From contig JAIPMN010036118.1 in assembly GCA_020650975.1 (NCBI GenBank), positions 1 to 20,234 on the forward strand: 20,234 nucleotides of DNA, written 5' to 3'. A program made the position numbers and the translations under genes. Source of the DNA: Apostichopus californicus (lineage: Eukaryota; Echinodermata; Holothuroidea; Aspidochirotida; Stichopodidae). The notes under the pieces are model-generated. The model was not told the DNA's origin. It worked only from the letters and a program-made list of their open reading frames with translations, and made no database searches. Below are positions 1 to 9,384 of this stretch, one piece after another (the stretch's first letter is position 1; every line of letters starts with the position of its first letter).

Positions 1-108
1 GTATAACCCATGGTTCTATTTCATAGAGTGCAATAGAGCGGATTTTGCATGCAATCGACGAGCAATTGACCAATCAAATGGCTGGAATATAATTAGGTGT
101 TGTATAAA
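1..108 (+). repeat. Left arm of 108 bp inverted repeat
   Basis: The first 108 bases match the reverse complement of 20097-20204 without gaps. I count four mismatches, at positions 8, 27, 80 and 83. The arm contains a CCAAT motif (70-75) and a TATAAA motif (103-108) about 30 bp further in, so it looks promoter-like and faces into the window. It also holds the palindromes GCATGC and CAATTG. Similarity to the other arm stops right after TATAAA. It may be one end of a mobile element or one copy of a short dispersed repeat; the left boundary cannot be seen. Confidence 0.9.
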
Positions 109-178
109 ACAGAATATGACTTCCCATTATAAAGATAATGCACAAAAGGAAGAAACATAACAAATAACATTTGGTAAC

Positions 179-337
179 ATGAAACACGCAAAATATAGAG
201 TAAGATTGAAAACAATTATAGCCTTCATAATAACAACGCTCAACTTACAATCGTTGCCGGGTAAAACTACCAGCACAACGGACAGCGACATCGAGTATGC
301 GGGCATTCAGGGACTTACATCGGCTTGCTGGTGTTAA
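179..337 (+). CDS. Possible small secreted peptide or first coding exon, unassigned
   Basis: This is a 52-codon ORF, ATG at 179 and TAA at 335-337. I do not recognise the product. The N-terminus looks like a signal peptide: basic residues (KHAKYRVRLK, 2-11), then a hydrophobic stretch (TIIAFIITTL, 12-21), then a polar region rich in Thr, Ser and Asp, ending in ACWC. Two TATA-like motifs lie upstream (103-108 and 128-134), the first inside the inverted repeat, which would suit a short 5' UTR. A possible splice donor (CCGG then GTAAAA) lies at 260-265, so the true exon could end there. Its short length means chance is a real alternative. Confidence 0.25.
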   Translation: MKHAKYRVRLKTIIAFIITTLNLQSLPGKTTSTTDSDIEYAGIQGLTSACWC

Positions 338-840
338 AAGCTTCTTTCTAGAGAATGTACAGAATATACCAACAAACATAATAAGCTCTTGAGAAGTACC
401 ATCAAAAGACAATACTTTAACTCATGATGCCCTGCAAAATACTACAAGGCAATTAAGAAATAGGCACAAGCATAAAGCATACATACATTGGTCACTGCTG
501 CTTCTTTTTGGGGGAGGGGCCGCCTCGTGCTAGTTGGGAGATTCTACTAGTTATAAACATTTCTTTATGCTCAGTGGCGACCTAAGAAAGTGATTAATTT
601 AGTGTGTGAGTTAAATTACGAAATAACTCCGTTACATGGTACCTTAGGTAATAAGTCAATTTCCGACACGCATAACTGATGGTCTACTACAACTGATTGG
701 TTCTAGAATTATCGGACGTGCCCGGGCAAATGTACTGACCAAACTATATCGAGACTGAATGCATTATTATGCTTTAATTGATTAAATACGAAGCGCACAC
801 ATTATTACAGTTAAACAAACAGATTTTATGTTTTTAATAT
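338..840. other. Intergenic, nothing recognised
   Basis: AT-rich sequence with no open frame of note. A short G-rich patch (GGGGGAGGGG near 510) is the only compositional feature. Confidence 0.5.
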
Positions 841-991
841 TGTGGTCCCCATTTACAAACCTGGGGAGGAGAGTTTAATGGAAATCACGTGCCTTGCCTA
901 AGGACACAACGTAATGATCTGGCCAGGACTCGAATCTGCAAACCTTAGATCACAAGCCTTACTGCCTTAACCACTTGACCACAACGCTCTT
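841..991 (-). mobile_element. tRNA-derived SINE, family 1
   Basis: On the minus strand the element starts near 991 with a tRNA-like head. It has an A-box-like TGGTCAAGTGGTTAAGG and a B-box GATTCGAGTCC spaced as in an internal RNA polymerase III promoter. A tRNA-unrelated body follows, with GTGTCCTTAGGCAAGGCAC and a Pro-Gly-like CCCAGG segment, a pattern common to SINE bodies in many invertebrate genomes. It ends near TGGGGACCACA at 841. There is no coding capacity; such elements depend on LINE machinery in trans. The exact family was not identified. Confidence 0.75.
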
Positions 992-1608
992 AATGTACAT
1001 CAATTAAGAAGCATCAATTCAAATTTTAATTTATTAAAGAATTTTTCAGGCCTGAAGGTTGAAATTATAACAAAACCATTTCGGTGAAGGATACTACAAA
1101 TGCCTTAAGTTATAAATAATCTACAAAATATATCTTAAAAGGATTTTCTGTCGGTATAAAATGATTGCTTACCAAAATTCTTCATCTTTAGGTTGAAAAC
1201 AATTTGGTGATATTTTTTCATATAATTATCATAAACATTATCCAAAGAGGAAGATAATCTTTGTACAAAAGAGTTTCCTTTTGAGGAAGTCAGAACCACG
1301 TTGACCGCTAAGCAAACATTCCAAATTTAATCAGTTTGAAATGATAAGAAAACAAGAACACCGTAATTGAAAAGTGAAGCTTTGAATAATATCTATATTT
1401 CGTGATGATATATCACAGACCACCTACTGTGATCCAGTCCCTAAACAAATCGATTGCTTAGCCGGTCAAAGTAGGTTCTATTCAATCAACCATATCTCGA
1501 AATGAGACGATATATTGTGATGGTGTTGCAAATACCAGTTTGGAATATTGTCCCAAATCAATGTAAGTTTCACATCAAAATAAAACAATAAAACTGTTAA
1601 CAAACTGC
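992..1608. other. Intergenic, nothing recognised
   Basis: AT-rich unique-looking sequence. No coding frame, RNA gene or repeat was supported. Confidence 0.5.
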
Positions 1609-1960
1609 TTATCCACTAAAGAGCCTGTGTAAGAGAATGTGTAAAAGTGTAAGTGGGTCTGATGTGTCAATACCAGCAGGATCTTCTTCAGAGGCTGAAT
1701 GACCAGTAACAGTAACAGAAGGAACAATTACATACACAGAGCACAGACAGGTTAAAGAGCAGGGTGAACACAAAAGAGATAGATGTAAGAGGATAATTAG
1801 TAGACAAGTGATGGAGAGAAGAAAGAAACCAACAGGGTAAGAGGAGAGGTATAGGAGATAAACTGTAGAGGGACAAAGAGAGGAGTAAGCCACTGGCGTA
1901 TCCCTTTTTATGAGAACTTTATTGAAAGAATATGGACGACGATAAAAACGTATCAACAAT
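1609..1960 (-). repeat. Retroelement-like remnant with decayed hammerhead-like core
   Basis: The minus strand carries a long pyrimidine-rich stretch that is open for 116 codons. Its translation is low-complexity Leu/Ser/Cys, so I do not call it a gene. Near its end is CCTCTGAAGAAGATCCTGCT, followed by a GACA where related repeats, as I recall them, have GAAAC. CTGANGA ... GAAA is the core of hammerhead ribozymes, known in Penelope-like elements and retrozymes. Here CTGAAGA is at 1691-1685 and GACA at 1668-1665, and the stem between them has mismatches. The family assignment is an inference from memory. Confidence 0.35.
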
Positions 1961-2315
1961 AATTTGTTCTGTGATCTTAGTTTGCAATATTAACTTTAAA
2001 ATATTTCCAAGATGCTCTTGCCAAATATTTTCCATTAAAATGCTGTTGAAACTACGTAACATCTACAAGAACAACATTTAAACTATAGCCCTCTTAGCGT
2101 ATATATTTCACCCCCCCCCCCCCTCCAGAAAATGTAATTATCGCTTCTTCATTTGATCAGCTAGAACTAACCAAATGATTACAAAAAATAAAATGATGAC
2201 CTATTCAGACTATACCTCAGTTGGGAACACATATGAACTACATTTGTACATTTGAACTACTATGACTAGCTCGACAGATTAACTGGACAATTTTACTCGT
2301 GTTGTCTATCAATAT
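1961..2315. other. Intergenic with C13 tract
   Basis: No gene was seen. A run of 13 cytosines occupies 2111-2123. The right end is a TATG microsatellite (about 2317-2335) that belongs to the tail of the adjacent SINE. Confidence 0.5.
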
Positions 2316-2561
2316 TTATGTATGTATGTATGTATTTTTAGATCCTCCTGCAAGCAGGAACTCGCGAAGAAACCTCATTGGTTTATCAAAACCGCAAGCT
2401 GACCGAAGTCAGTCCCTTTCATTCATATTTAACGTCCATGATTATGAATTGTCAATTGTCAACAACTCTGTAACTGGACGACATACATTAATCTTGGAGT
2501 GACTCGAACCGGGGACCTTATTATTGGAAAGCACCGGCGTTAACCACTGAGCTAACACTCC
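2316..2561 (-). mobile_element. tRNA-derived SINE, family 2 (copy 1)
   Basis: Read on the minus strand, the element begins at 2561 with GGAGTGTTAGCTCAGTGG, a tRNA-like A box. At 2496-2520 it has the B box GGTTCGAGTC and a CACTCC that pairs with the initial GGAGTG. The body runs through a conserved GACTGACTTCGGTCAGC segment and a GCAGGAGGATCTAAAA end, then an ATACATAC repeat tail. Two further copies lie at 10771 and 12782 on the plus strand. The tail and internal Pol III boxes mark it as a SINE, not a functional tRNA gene. Confidence 0.85.
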
Positions 2562-2682
2562 ACTACCACCCCACAATATTATTTATAATAGAAAAATATA
2601 TTTTACATTCCATGAATCATTTCAACATGAAGACGGCCTTTTACTTGGAACTTATCGTGTCTCTTATTTCTTTCTCTTTTTA

Positions 2683-2713
2683 TTTGTTTGTTTGTTTGTT
2701 TTGTTTTGTTTTT
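2683..2713 (+). repeat. TTTG microsatellite
   Basis: A run of (TTTG)n with minor interruptions, about 700 bp upstream of the GPCR start. Confidence 0.8.
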
Positions 2714-2847
2714 GATGGAGAAAAGTTTATCGACGTTCAAATTAAACAACAGTTTGAAGATGTAGACGGCACTTATGGGTTCCCATAGATAAAATGTCCA
2801 TTAAAAGTCAAGGAACGCCGTTTGGTTTTCATTTTCCGGTAGATTAG

Positions 2848-2866
2848 CCGCACTAGTGCTGTGCGG
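2848..2866. promoter_or_regulatory. Palindromic element, copy 1
   Basis: CCGCAC at 2848-2853 pairs with GTGCGG at 2861-2866. A perfect inner palindrome GCACTAGTGC overlaps it. It could be a dimeric transcription-factor site or a small hairpin. A regulatory role is an inference from position and conservation between the two copies. Confidence 0.35.
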
Positions 2867-3009
2867 TTTGCATCAAAAGTAAATCATTTAAAAACGACAT
2901 GTTCAAACGTTTCATTAAAGTCGGGTTATAATACTTATTGGTCCCCATAGATAAAATGTCCATTAAAAGTTAAGGAACGCCATTTGTTATTTATTTTCCT
3001 GGAGATTAG

Positions 3010-3028
3010 CCGCACTAGTGCTGTGCGG
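3010..3028. promoter_or_regulatory. Palindromic element, copy 2
   Basis: Identical to the element at 2848-2866, with CCGCAC at 3010-3015 and GTGCGG at 3023-3028. The core is unchanged although nearby bases differ between the two duplicated units. Confidence 0.35.
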
Positions 3029-3394
3029 TTTGCATCAAAAGTGAATCATTTAATCGACATACTCAAACGTTTCATTTAAACTCAGGTTGATGCAATGAAT
3101 ATTAATCAAAAGAATACTTCCTAATGGAAATATTAACGGAATTGCTTACAACCAATGCCGTACAATTTATGATCTTGTTTGTCTCAATCAATAGAAACGT
3201 GTGAAGTTTAATGTGGTTTGTAAAACTATAATAATCAGTTGAAGTTACAAAAGGAAATTGAGTTATCGCTAAGTTAGAAGATATATTTTGACAAGACCGA
3301 AGACAATCACATGTCACATCGACCATCATTCAGCAAATGCATTTTAATATATATTTCTTTATTGAAGCTTGATCTTTACTGGATTACCTTTATC

Positions 3395-6390
3395 ATGGAA
3401 GAAGACCTAGCAACCACAGAAGACGGTTACCATATTAAAGATGAAAACATTTTCTATAATCGATATTCCGCGGATAATATTGTCAATATTTTTCTTCTCG
3501 TTATAACTTGTATTACCTGTGTTGTTGGAGTGGTTGGTAACACTCTTGTGATCGGGGCGGTACTTACCTATAAACCTCTTCGTCGTCTTGGTAACGCTTT
3601 TATTGTCAACCTGGCGATAGCTGATTTGTGCGTATCTGCGTTTGTGAACTATTTCGGGATTATTGGAGTTTTGACACATGGCGAATATTTCTATGAAAGG
3701 ATAGTCCTCTGTGAGTTAATTGGCGTGGTTTGTATCACTAGGTAAGTTGAAAGGTTATAACTGTGAGATGAACATTTTAAGTTATGGGAAAAATCAATAA
3801 AAGTTTTAAATGTAAAGTGTCACCAAATGTCTCCTGTAGTTACCATTAAAGATGCATGGTATGTATACAGGACTATATGGTACCTGAGCTCAGTACCTAG
3901 CCAAAACGAATCATGTAGGTGTACAGAAGTTGTAACCGAACCAATCCACCCCAATCCTCCCAGGGTCTTTTGAATAAGTTGCGGCTACTGGCATTAAACG
4001 AAACTTGACCATTCTCTGTGACGTCCGATAATTCCAGGGCGCTCTGAAGGAACCTCATCTGTGAGTTAATCGGCGTTGTTTGTCTCACTAGGTAATATCA
4101 CAGACGAAAAAAAACCCAGAGAACTCAAAATTCGGGCAAAAGTTGTTGAAAAATTCGGGCTGCCTCGGGACACTTACTATTTGACTGTTATCTTTCTTCA
4201 AACAACATGTTCAAAGGCCCTCCAGACTGCCCATGTTATAATATACATAGCTATAGTCTCCTTTTGTAGGTTCAAACTTGAAAATCCATCTCCATTAACA
4301 TTAATGACAGCAGCCACACAGAGGTGGGCCTATTAGTAATCAGAAAAAAAAATATCGGAAAATCTGATTTCCTCACACCCTTAAAAACAGTGACGCGGGG
4401 GCGGGGGTGGTTCATCCGGATACCAGCCAGGGGCGGCTCTATGCCAAAAATAAGAGTAACAAAGAGAAATATAATAAGATAAGATATAATATAATAAGAA
4501 TGATAATTAATAGTTCAAAGCTTTGCCAAAGATAGCGTCAGTTTGCTTCCAAGCAACCTTACACAAACAAAAATTTCTCAACGGGGGAGGGGATTGCCGT
4601 CCTGGGGAAGGTGTCTAAGGGGAGGGGTGTCCCCTCCCATTAAATCTCTCCCCAGTACAGCATCACTTGCACTGAGTGAGAAAGGAACGACCCGCGTCGG
4701 GTGCCAAGTATTCTAGGTACGCCACTGCTTACAAATGACAATTTCAATAAAAATCATACTCGCAACCGGCATCAGCATGTGTCCTGTGGCTCGTGTAGTA
4801 ATTTTCGCAAATTCTAGAAAGGTTTCAAAATGCGGGAAAAAAAACTTTCTGCCCCCCCCCCCCTCCTCTGCAAAATTGGAACGGTCCCATACTCCTATGA
4901 ACGTACTAAACAGAAATACGTTACGTCGGATGCACTTACGTGGCGATAAGAAGCCGACGTTCGAAGTACAATAAACAGACAATTTTCCTATCCTATTTCC
5001 CGCAAACTAAAACCGCAGTCACCCGCAGTGACAGGATTTCAAAGGTGTGTGTGGTGTGTGGCCGGGATGGGGGGGGGGGGGTTAAAAGCACATCACGCGA
5101 ATCATGCGGCAAGGATACTATAAAAAGGGGGTATCGCCCTGGGTCGCCAAAGCCGAATCCCACGTAAGGGAAAAAAGTGAAAAACGTTAAAGACGTCATA
5201 TTGTGCGTCTATGATGAGCTATACACGCAATATTGTGCTAATAAATATGCTTGATTTGTGTGTGGTGGGGGGGGGGGGTGGGGAGGGGTGGTTCGATAGG
5301 CGCATGTGCACGCCACTGAGAAAGCGGGATGAATAACCACCTTTTGTTTCCGTTTTGTTTCCGCTAATTCCAAATAAAACTTTTGTGCAATAGAGAAAGC
5401 TTAAAGTTGTTAAGCAAAGCATATGTCGTGAATACAACGCAACATTGCCAAAATAATGATTGCGCTCATTGTACTTGCGTGTTAGAAACAATTGCACGTT
5501 GACGAAACACAACAAGGTCCGACATAGTACATTTCCAATATGACAAATTTTTGGCACAATTGTTCATTTACTTGTCATACTCATTTATAATTATTGTTTC
5601 TCTCTCTCTCTCTCCTTTTAGCTGTTCGTGTTCTGTGTGGACTGTGGCCGCTATCAGCGTGAACCGATATGTGGCAATCTGCCATAGGATTTACTATCCA
5701 CGACTATTCAACCGCTACACCATGATGGTAATTATACCATCGCTCTGGGGAGCCTGTTTTCTAATAGATTTACCCAATTTACTCGGTTGGGGACGTCACT
5801 CATTCGACGCTAAAGCAATGCTATGTACCTATGATTATACGTATTCATATTCCTACACGGTCTTCTTCGTGGGAATAGGATTTATCTTACCGTTGTCGGT
5901 TCTGGTGATCAGTTACGCGAAAATATTTGCATATGCAAGAACAGTGATGAAAGAGATGAACGACATGATGACTCAGCAGAATGGACAGACAAGACAGGCG
6001 ATACGGAGCACTGATAAAAAGTTATTAAAAACAGTTCTGATAGTTGTTGTCGCGTTTTTTACCGTCTGGGCTCCTTATACGGTAATATCATTTTTCGATC
6101 CGCGAGGTACTTGGCCCCGCCCAATTTACGTATGTGCTATCCTATGTATGCACTCTAGTTCTTGTATTAACAGTATCCTATACGCTACGACCAATGAAGT
6201 ATTCAGGAAAGGCTACGTGAATTTCCTTAAAGTAACGTGCTGTCTGATGTGTTGCAAGCTAAAAGGGGACATTTCGGACAGTGAATTTAGCAACACCGTT
6301 ACAGAAGTCAACAGACATGGTACATCGCAGCAAATGAAGATAAAAGTTGCTGTCGTTCAGCTTTCGAGCGCGCAAAGTCATTCGCAGTAG
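3395..6390 (+). CDS. Melatonin-receptor-like class A GPCR (two coding exons, intron 3742-5621)
   Basis: Exon 1 (3395-3741) ends in AG before GTAAGT. Exon 2 (5622-6390) follows a TC-rich tract and TTTTAG. Joining gives 371 residues, with Ser116 split by the intron (phase 2). Class A landmarks in order: N49 in TM1 (VGN), NLAIAD with D77 in TM2, C106, N130-R131-Y132 ending TM3, W158 in TM4, C184 in the second loop (likely disulfide to C106), P206 in TM5, VWAPY with W265 and P267 in TM6, N299-S-I-L-Y303 in TM7, then FRKGY and a CC..CC cluster (322-327, probable palmitoylation). NRYVAICH in place of DRY, and a residue other than Pro in NPxxY, are hallmarks of melatonin receptors and their invertebrate relatives, which couple to G proteins at the plasma membrane. 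The ligand is not proven. The Met at 3395 has A at -3 and G at +4; an in-frame ATG at 3311 has a poor context and adds 28 residues. The N-terminus lacks N-glycosylation sites. Confidence 0.93.
3742..5621 (+). other. Intron of the GPCR gene
   Basis: A 1.88 kb intron, GTAAGT at 3742 to AG at 5620-5621, with a polypyrimidine tract at about 5598-5619. It contains a copy of the exon 1 tail (4012-4093) and G-rich segments near 4395 and 4582-4627. A perfect 8 bp hairpin pairs GGGAGGGG (4620-4627) with CCCCTCCC (4631-4638). Homopolymer runs C12 (4852-4863), G13 (5069-5081) and G12 (5267-5278) are also present. Its several short open frames show no domain and look like chance or repeat sequence. Confidence 0.85.
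4012..4093 (+). pseudogene. Degenerate copy of the GPCR exon 1 tail inside the intron
   Basis: 4057-4091 matches 3707-3741 closely: the text for CELIGVVC is preserved, as is CTCACTAG before a GT, with GTAATA replacing the real donor GTAAGT. In the CELIGVVCIT stretch the differences are two synonymous changes (ATT to ATC, GTG to GTT) and one Ile to Leu. Immediately upstream the match to CTATGAAAGG... loses one base, and the frame has a TGA at 4045-4047. Weaker similarity may reach back to about 4012. It is best read as a partial tandem duplication of the exon or a fragment of a paralogue, now broken; use as an alternative exon is unlikely. Confidence 0.75.
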
Positions 6391-7054
6391 TAGTCTCACT
6401 CACCACTACGCTTAGCACAATTAAATTGCTGCGACGCGTTTGGTTGGCCTTGGGGGTTGTATATCGTCCAAACTTTATGCGTACAGAAATGGTACGTATA
6501 CCAAAACGATAATGGCACAGCGCTTTAACAATATGCTAATGCATAAAGAAAAATTATGTTATTATAGTGGAGAAATGCACTGACTGAACAACCACAACCA
6601 GACATTAAGAGATTTGATATAGCGCATTGGCGCTATTAATACAGACCTATACTGTATAGGCCTATACGTGATTCCTGATTAATATATCTAAGCCAAATTG
6701 TTCGGGATCAGTTTTTCTCGTATTGTGAATTTTTTCTGCATGACAGATAAGATAGGGGCCTAGTTTTTTAACAAAATTTACCCGAGAAAGAGCTTGGGCA
6801 AGAAAACCAAACAACTTGATCCACTATCGACCACAGTATCCTTACTACGAGACTGTAACCGTATATAACCATGGCGATGTTTCGGAAACACAAAGATTCT
6901 GTGAATAAGAGTCATATAGAGCGAGACTACAATACAGAAAACACCATATAGATGGCTTTTTCACATGGAAACGACTCGGATTATGTAAATATTGCATTTA
7001 GACTGTAATTACAACTTATGACACCGCTACGCTTGAGAATATTGTTAAATTGCT
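6391..7054 (+). other. Presumed 3' UTR of the GPCR gene
   Basis: No coding signal follows the TAG stop at 6388-6390. The region is AT-rich and reaches the first clear AATAAA at 7055. Treating it as 3' UTR is an inference. Confidence 0.4.
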
Positions 7055-7060
7055 AATAAA
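7055..7060 (+). promoter_or_regulatory. Candidate polyadenylation signal
   Basis: AATAAA about 665 bp past the GPCR stop codon. It is the first canonical hexamer downstream that I found. Such hexamers also arise by chance in AT-rich DNA. Confidence 0.4.
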
Positions 7061-7620
7061 GGTTAATATCATTGTGCAGAATTTGGTATTTAAATGATAC
7101 AAGTTACCAATAAGACATATAAATGTGTAGTTTCTGGTTTATGTAAATACCCTCTCATGTATTCGTAATGCATATATCGATAGGGATATTTATTGCTTTT
7201 AAAAACTGCTCTCATAAAGATACTGACATATGTACCTCATAACAGAAATAACACCATCAAAAGTCTGAGACTAAACTGGCCGATTCGGAACTGAAGTAGT
7301 TGGATTTCATTTTTCATGCTTTTATTTATTTATTTACTTGCTTTCATAAACCACAGAGTTGGCGGGAGGCCAATCGACCTTGCTTTATTAAATTTGAACA
7401 AGTAATCGGTTTAACTAGAGTAGTTTGTTACTGAATTATGCCAAAAACATCGATATTTGTGTTAATAAACCTCACAATTTGGGATTATTGGAAAGAGTGG
7501 TACGGAATTCGTGTTCATTTCCCCTTTAAATGTGAGTAAATTAAACTTATTACATGGAAAGAAAAACAACAGAAACAAGTTGATAAATGCTTTGTCTTCA
7601 TTTTTACAATGTTTATTTTT
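7061..7620. other. Intergenic
   Basis: No gene seen. A short TTTA microsatellite occupies 7321-7337. Confidence 0.5.
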
Positions 7621-8428
7621 TGTAATGGAGATGGGTTTCCAAGTGCTTGACCTAAAGAATTCAACCACTTAACTTGAATAATGATGGGTTTTCCAAAGTG
7701 CTTGATCTCAATTATTGAACCACTTAACTTGACTAATGATGGGTTTTCCAAAGTACTTGATCTAAAGTATTGAATCACTTAACTTGACCTAATGATGGGT
7801 TTTCCAAGTGCTTGATTTAAAATATTCAACCACTTAACTTGACCTAATGATGGGTTTTGCAAAGTACTTGATCTAAAGTATTGAATCACTTAACTTGACC
7901 TAATGATGGGTCTTCCAAGTGCTGGATCTTAACTTGACCTAATAGTGGGTTTTCTAAAGTGCTTGATCTCAATTATTGAATCACTTAACTTGACCTAATA
8001 ATAGGTTTTTCAAGTGCTTGATCTAAAGTATGCAAACACTTAACTTGACTAATGACGGGTTTTCCAAGTTCTTGATATCAATTATTGAAACACTTAACTT
8101 AACCTAATAATGGGTTTTCCAAGTGCTTCATCTAAAGTATTCAACCGCTTAACTTGAACTAATGACTGGTTTCCAAGTGCTTGATCTCAATTATTGAATC
8201 ACTTAACTTGACTAATTAATGATGGGTTTTCCAAAGTGCTTAATCTCAATTATTGAATCACTTAACTTGACTTCATGATGGGTTTTCCAAGTGCTTAATC
8301 TCAATTATTGAATCACTTAACTTGACCTAATGATGGGTTCTCCAAAGTGCTTGATCTGGATTATTGAGCCTCTCAACGTGGCTTATAATGATGGCGCTTG
8401 TTTCAGTGTCAACACTGTTAACATTCTA
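7621..8428 (+). repeat. Minisatellite array, unit about 55 bp
   Basis: About 13 units carry ATGATGGGTTTTCCAA, GTGCTTGATCT, TATTGAATCACTTAACTTGA. Unit starts at about 7631, 7684, 7739, 7795, 7850 and 7906 give spacings of 53-56 bp, followed by a truncated unit of about 39 bp. The array ends in a distinct terminal segment (GAGCCTCTCAACGTG ... CTGTTAACATTCTACC, about 8366-8428) that recurs at 9464-9525. Confidence 0.93.
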
Positions 8429-8720
8429 CCTTGATAATATTTTTTTTAAATACAAAGAGAAAGTAAAAAGTTTCAGATCCTAATGTCACTATGACGTCAC
8501 AGAAATGACAACTGCCGGACACGAACCTTTAAACTAGAATATAATCCCAAACGGAACAAGATTTTAATTTGCTGTTTTTATATGGGCGGGGGGGGGAGTT
8601 GTTGCTCTTGAAGATGTCTTTCAGATCAGCCAACGATGGGCTGGGTTTGTGTCCCCTTTAAAATATATTACGTAACATATAAAATGAGTTTATTACTTAG
8701 GCTCACCTGAACTCAAACTC
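8429..8720. other. Spacer between repeat arrays
   Basis: Nothing recognised. It includes a G8 run near 8588. Confidence 0.5.
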
Positions 8721-8998
8721 GGAAACGTATGGAACGTGTACGTATGGTACGTATGGTATGTATGGAACGTATGGTACGTATGGTACCTATGTTACGTATG
8801 GTACGTATGTTACGTATGGTACGTATGGTACTTGTGGTACGTATGGTACGTATGGTAAGTATATGGTACGTAGGATATTAATGGTACGTATGGTAAGTAT
8901 GGTACGTATGGTATGTATGGAACGTATGGTACGTACGGTACGTAGAATACGTATGTTATGTATGGTATGAATGGTACGTACGGTACGTTTGTTACGAG
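8721..8998 (+). repeat. GGTACGTAT minisatellite (9 bp unit)
   Basis: About 30 imperfect copies of a 9-mer close to GGTACGTAT, with variants GGAACGTAT and GTTACGTAT. The 9 bp period keeps frames open on both strands, giving Tyr-Gly-Thr or Tyr-Val-Pro repeats. These are artefacts of the repeat, not genes. TACGTA palindromes and a CpG occur in most units. Confidence 0.93.
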
Positions 8999-9161
8999 AC
9001 GACTTTCAGTCCCGCACTCTTTGTGTAGTTTTAAACCCATTCCAGGTTTTGGAGCCATCATTGAGGACGAATTTTAGACAGAATATAAATTGACACATTT
9101 AATAACATTTAAGTGCAAATAACCGCCAAATCTGAAGCGACGTGCATTCGTTCCGTTTTAG

Positions 9162-9260
9162 AGAAATTTCTAAAGAAAAATATGGTTACTGCGCCTTCAT
9201 TTCATCAAATGAGCAAATTTGATCAGCTACAAATAAAACCATTTAACGAAAACTATCCAG
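9162..9260 (+). other. Exon-like segment, unassigned
   Basis: An acceptor-like CGTTCCGTTTTAG ends at 9161. A strong donor CCAG then GTATGT begins at 9261. Between them one frame is open, with an ATG at 9182 followed by VTAPSFHQMSKFDQLQI and KPFNENYP, leaving phase 1 at the donor. No family is recognised and no partner exon was found, so it may be a stray open stretch. It lies between two copies of the 55 bp satellite end. Confidence 0.22.
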
Positions 9261-9384
9261 GTATGTACACGAACTACAAACATAACGGGTTTATGTGGTG
9301 TTAAGTCAATTTATGGAAATTGAGTCACCAAAATAAATACTGTTATGGCTTTAATAGATGTATAGGATCGTTAAAACCATTAGT

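Larger units (their letters stand above)
2782..3100 (+). repeat. 162 bp tandem duplication upstream of the GPCR
   Basis: Two diverged copies begin with CCCATAGATAAAATGTCCAT at 2782 and 2944, a period of 162. Both continue through AAGGAACGCC, GATTAGCCGCACTAGTGCTG and TCAAACGTTTCATT. The second copy ends about 300 bp before the predicted start codon, so the block lies in the presumed promoter region. Substitutions and small indels show the duplication is not very recent. Confidence 0.9.

Noticed and set aside
1609..1959. 116-codon minus-strand ORF
   Set aside because: Low-complexity Leu/Ser/Cys from a pyrimidine-rich repeat, no domain, and its end falls in repeat sequence.
2299..2502. 67-codon plus-strand ORF
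   Set aside because: It lies within a SINE body and its TATG tail.
3311..3394. Longer GPCR start at the in-frame ATG at 3311
   Set aside because: Poor start context (C at -3) and an N-terminal extension with hydrophobic runs unusual before TM1. The ATG at 3395 has A at -3 and G at +4.
8758..9061. Tyr-Gly-Thr and Tyr-Val-Pro repeat proteins on the two strands
   Set aside because: Produced by the 9 bp minisatellite period.
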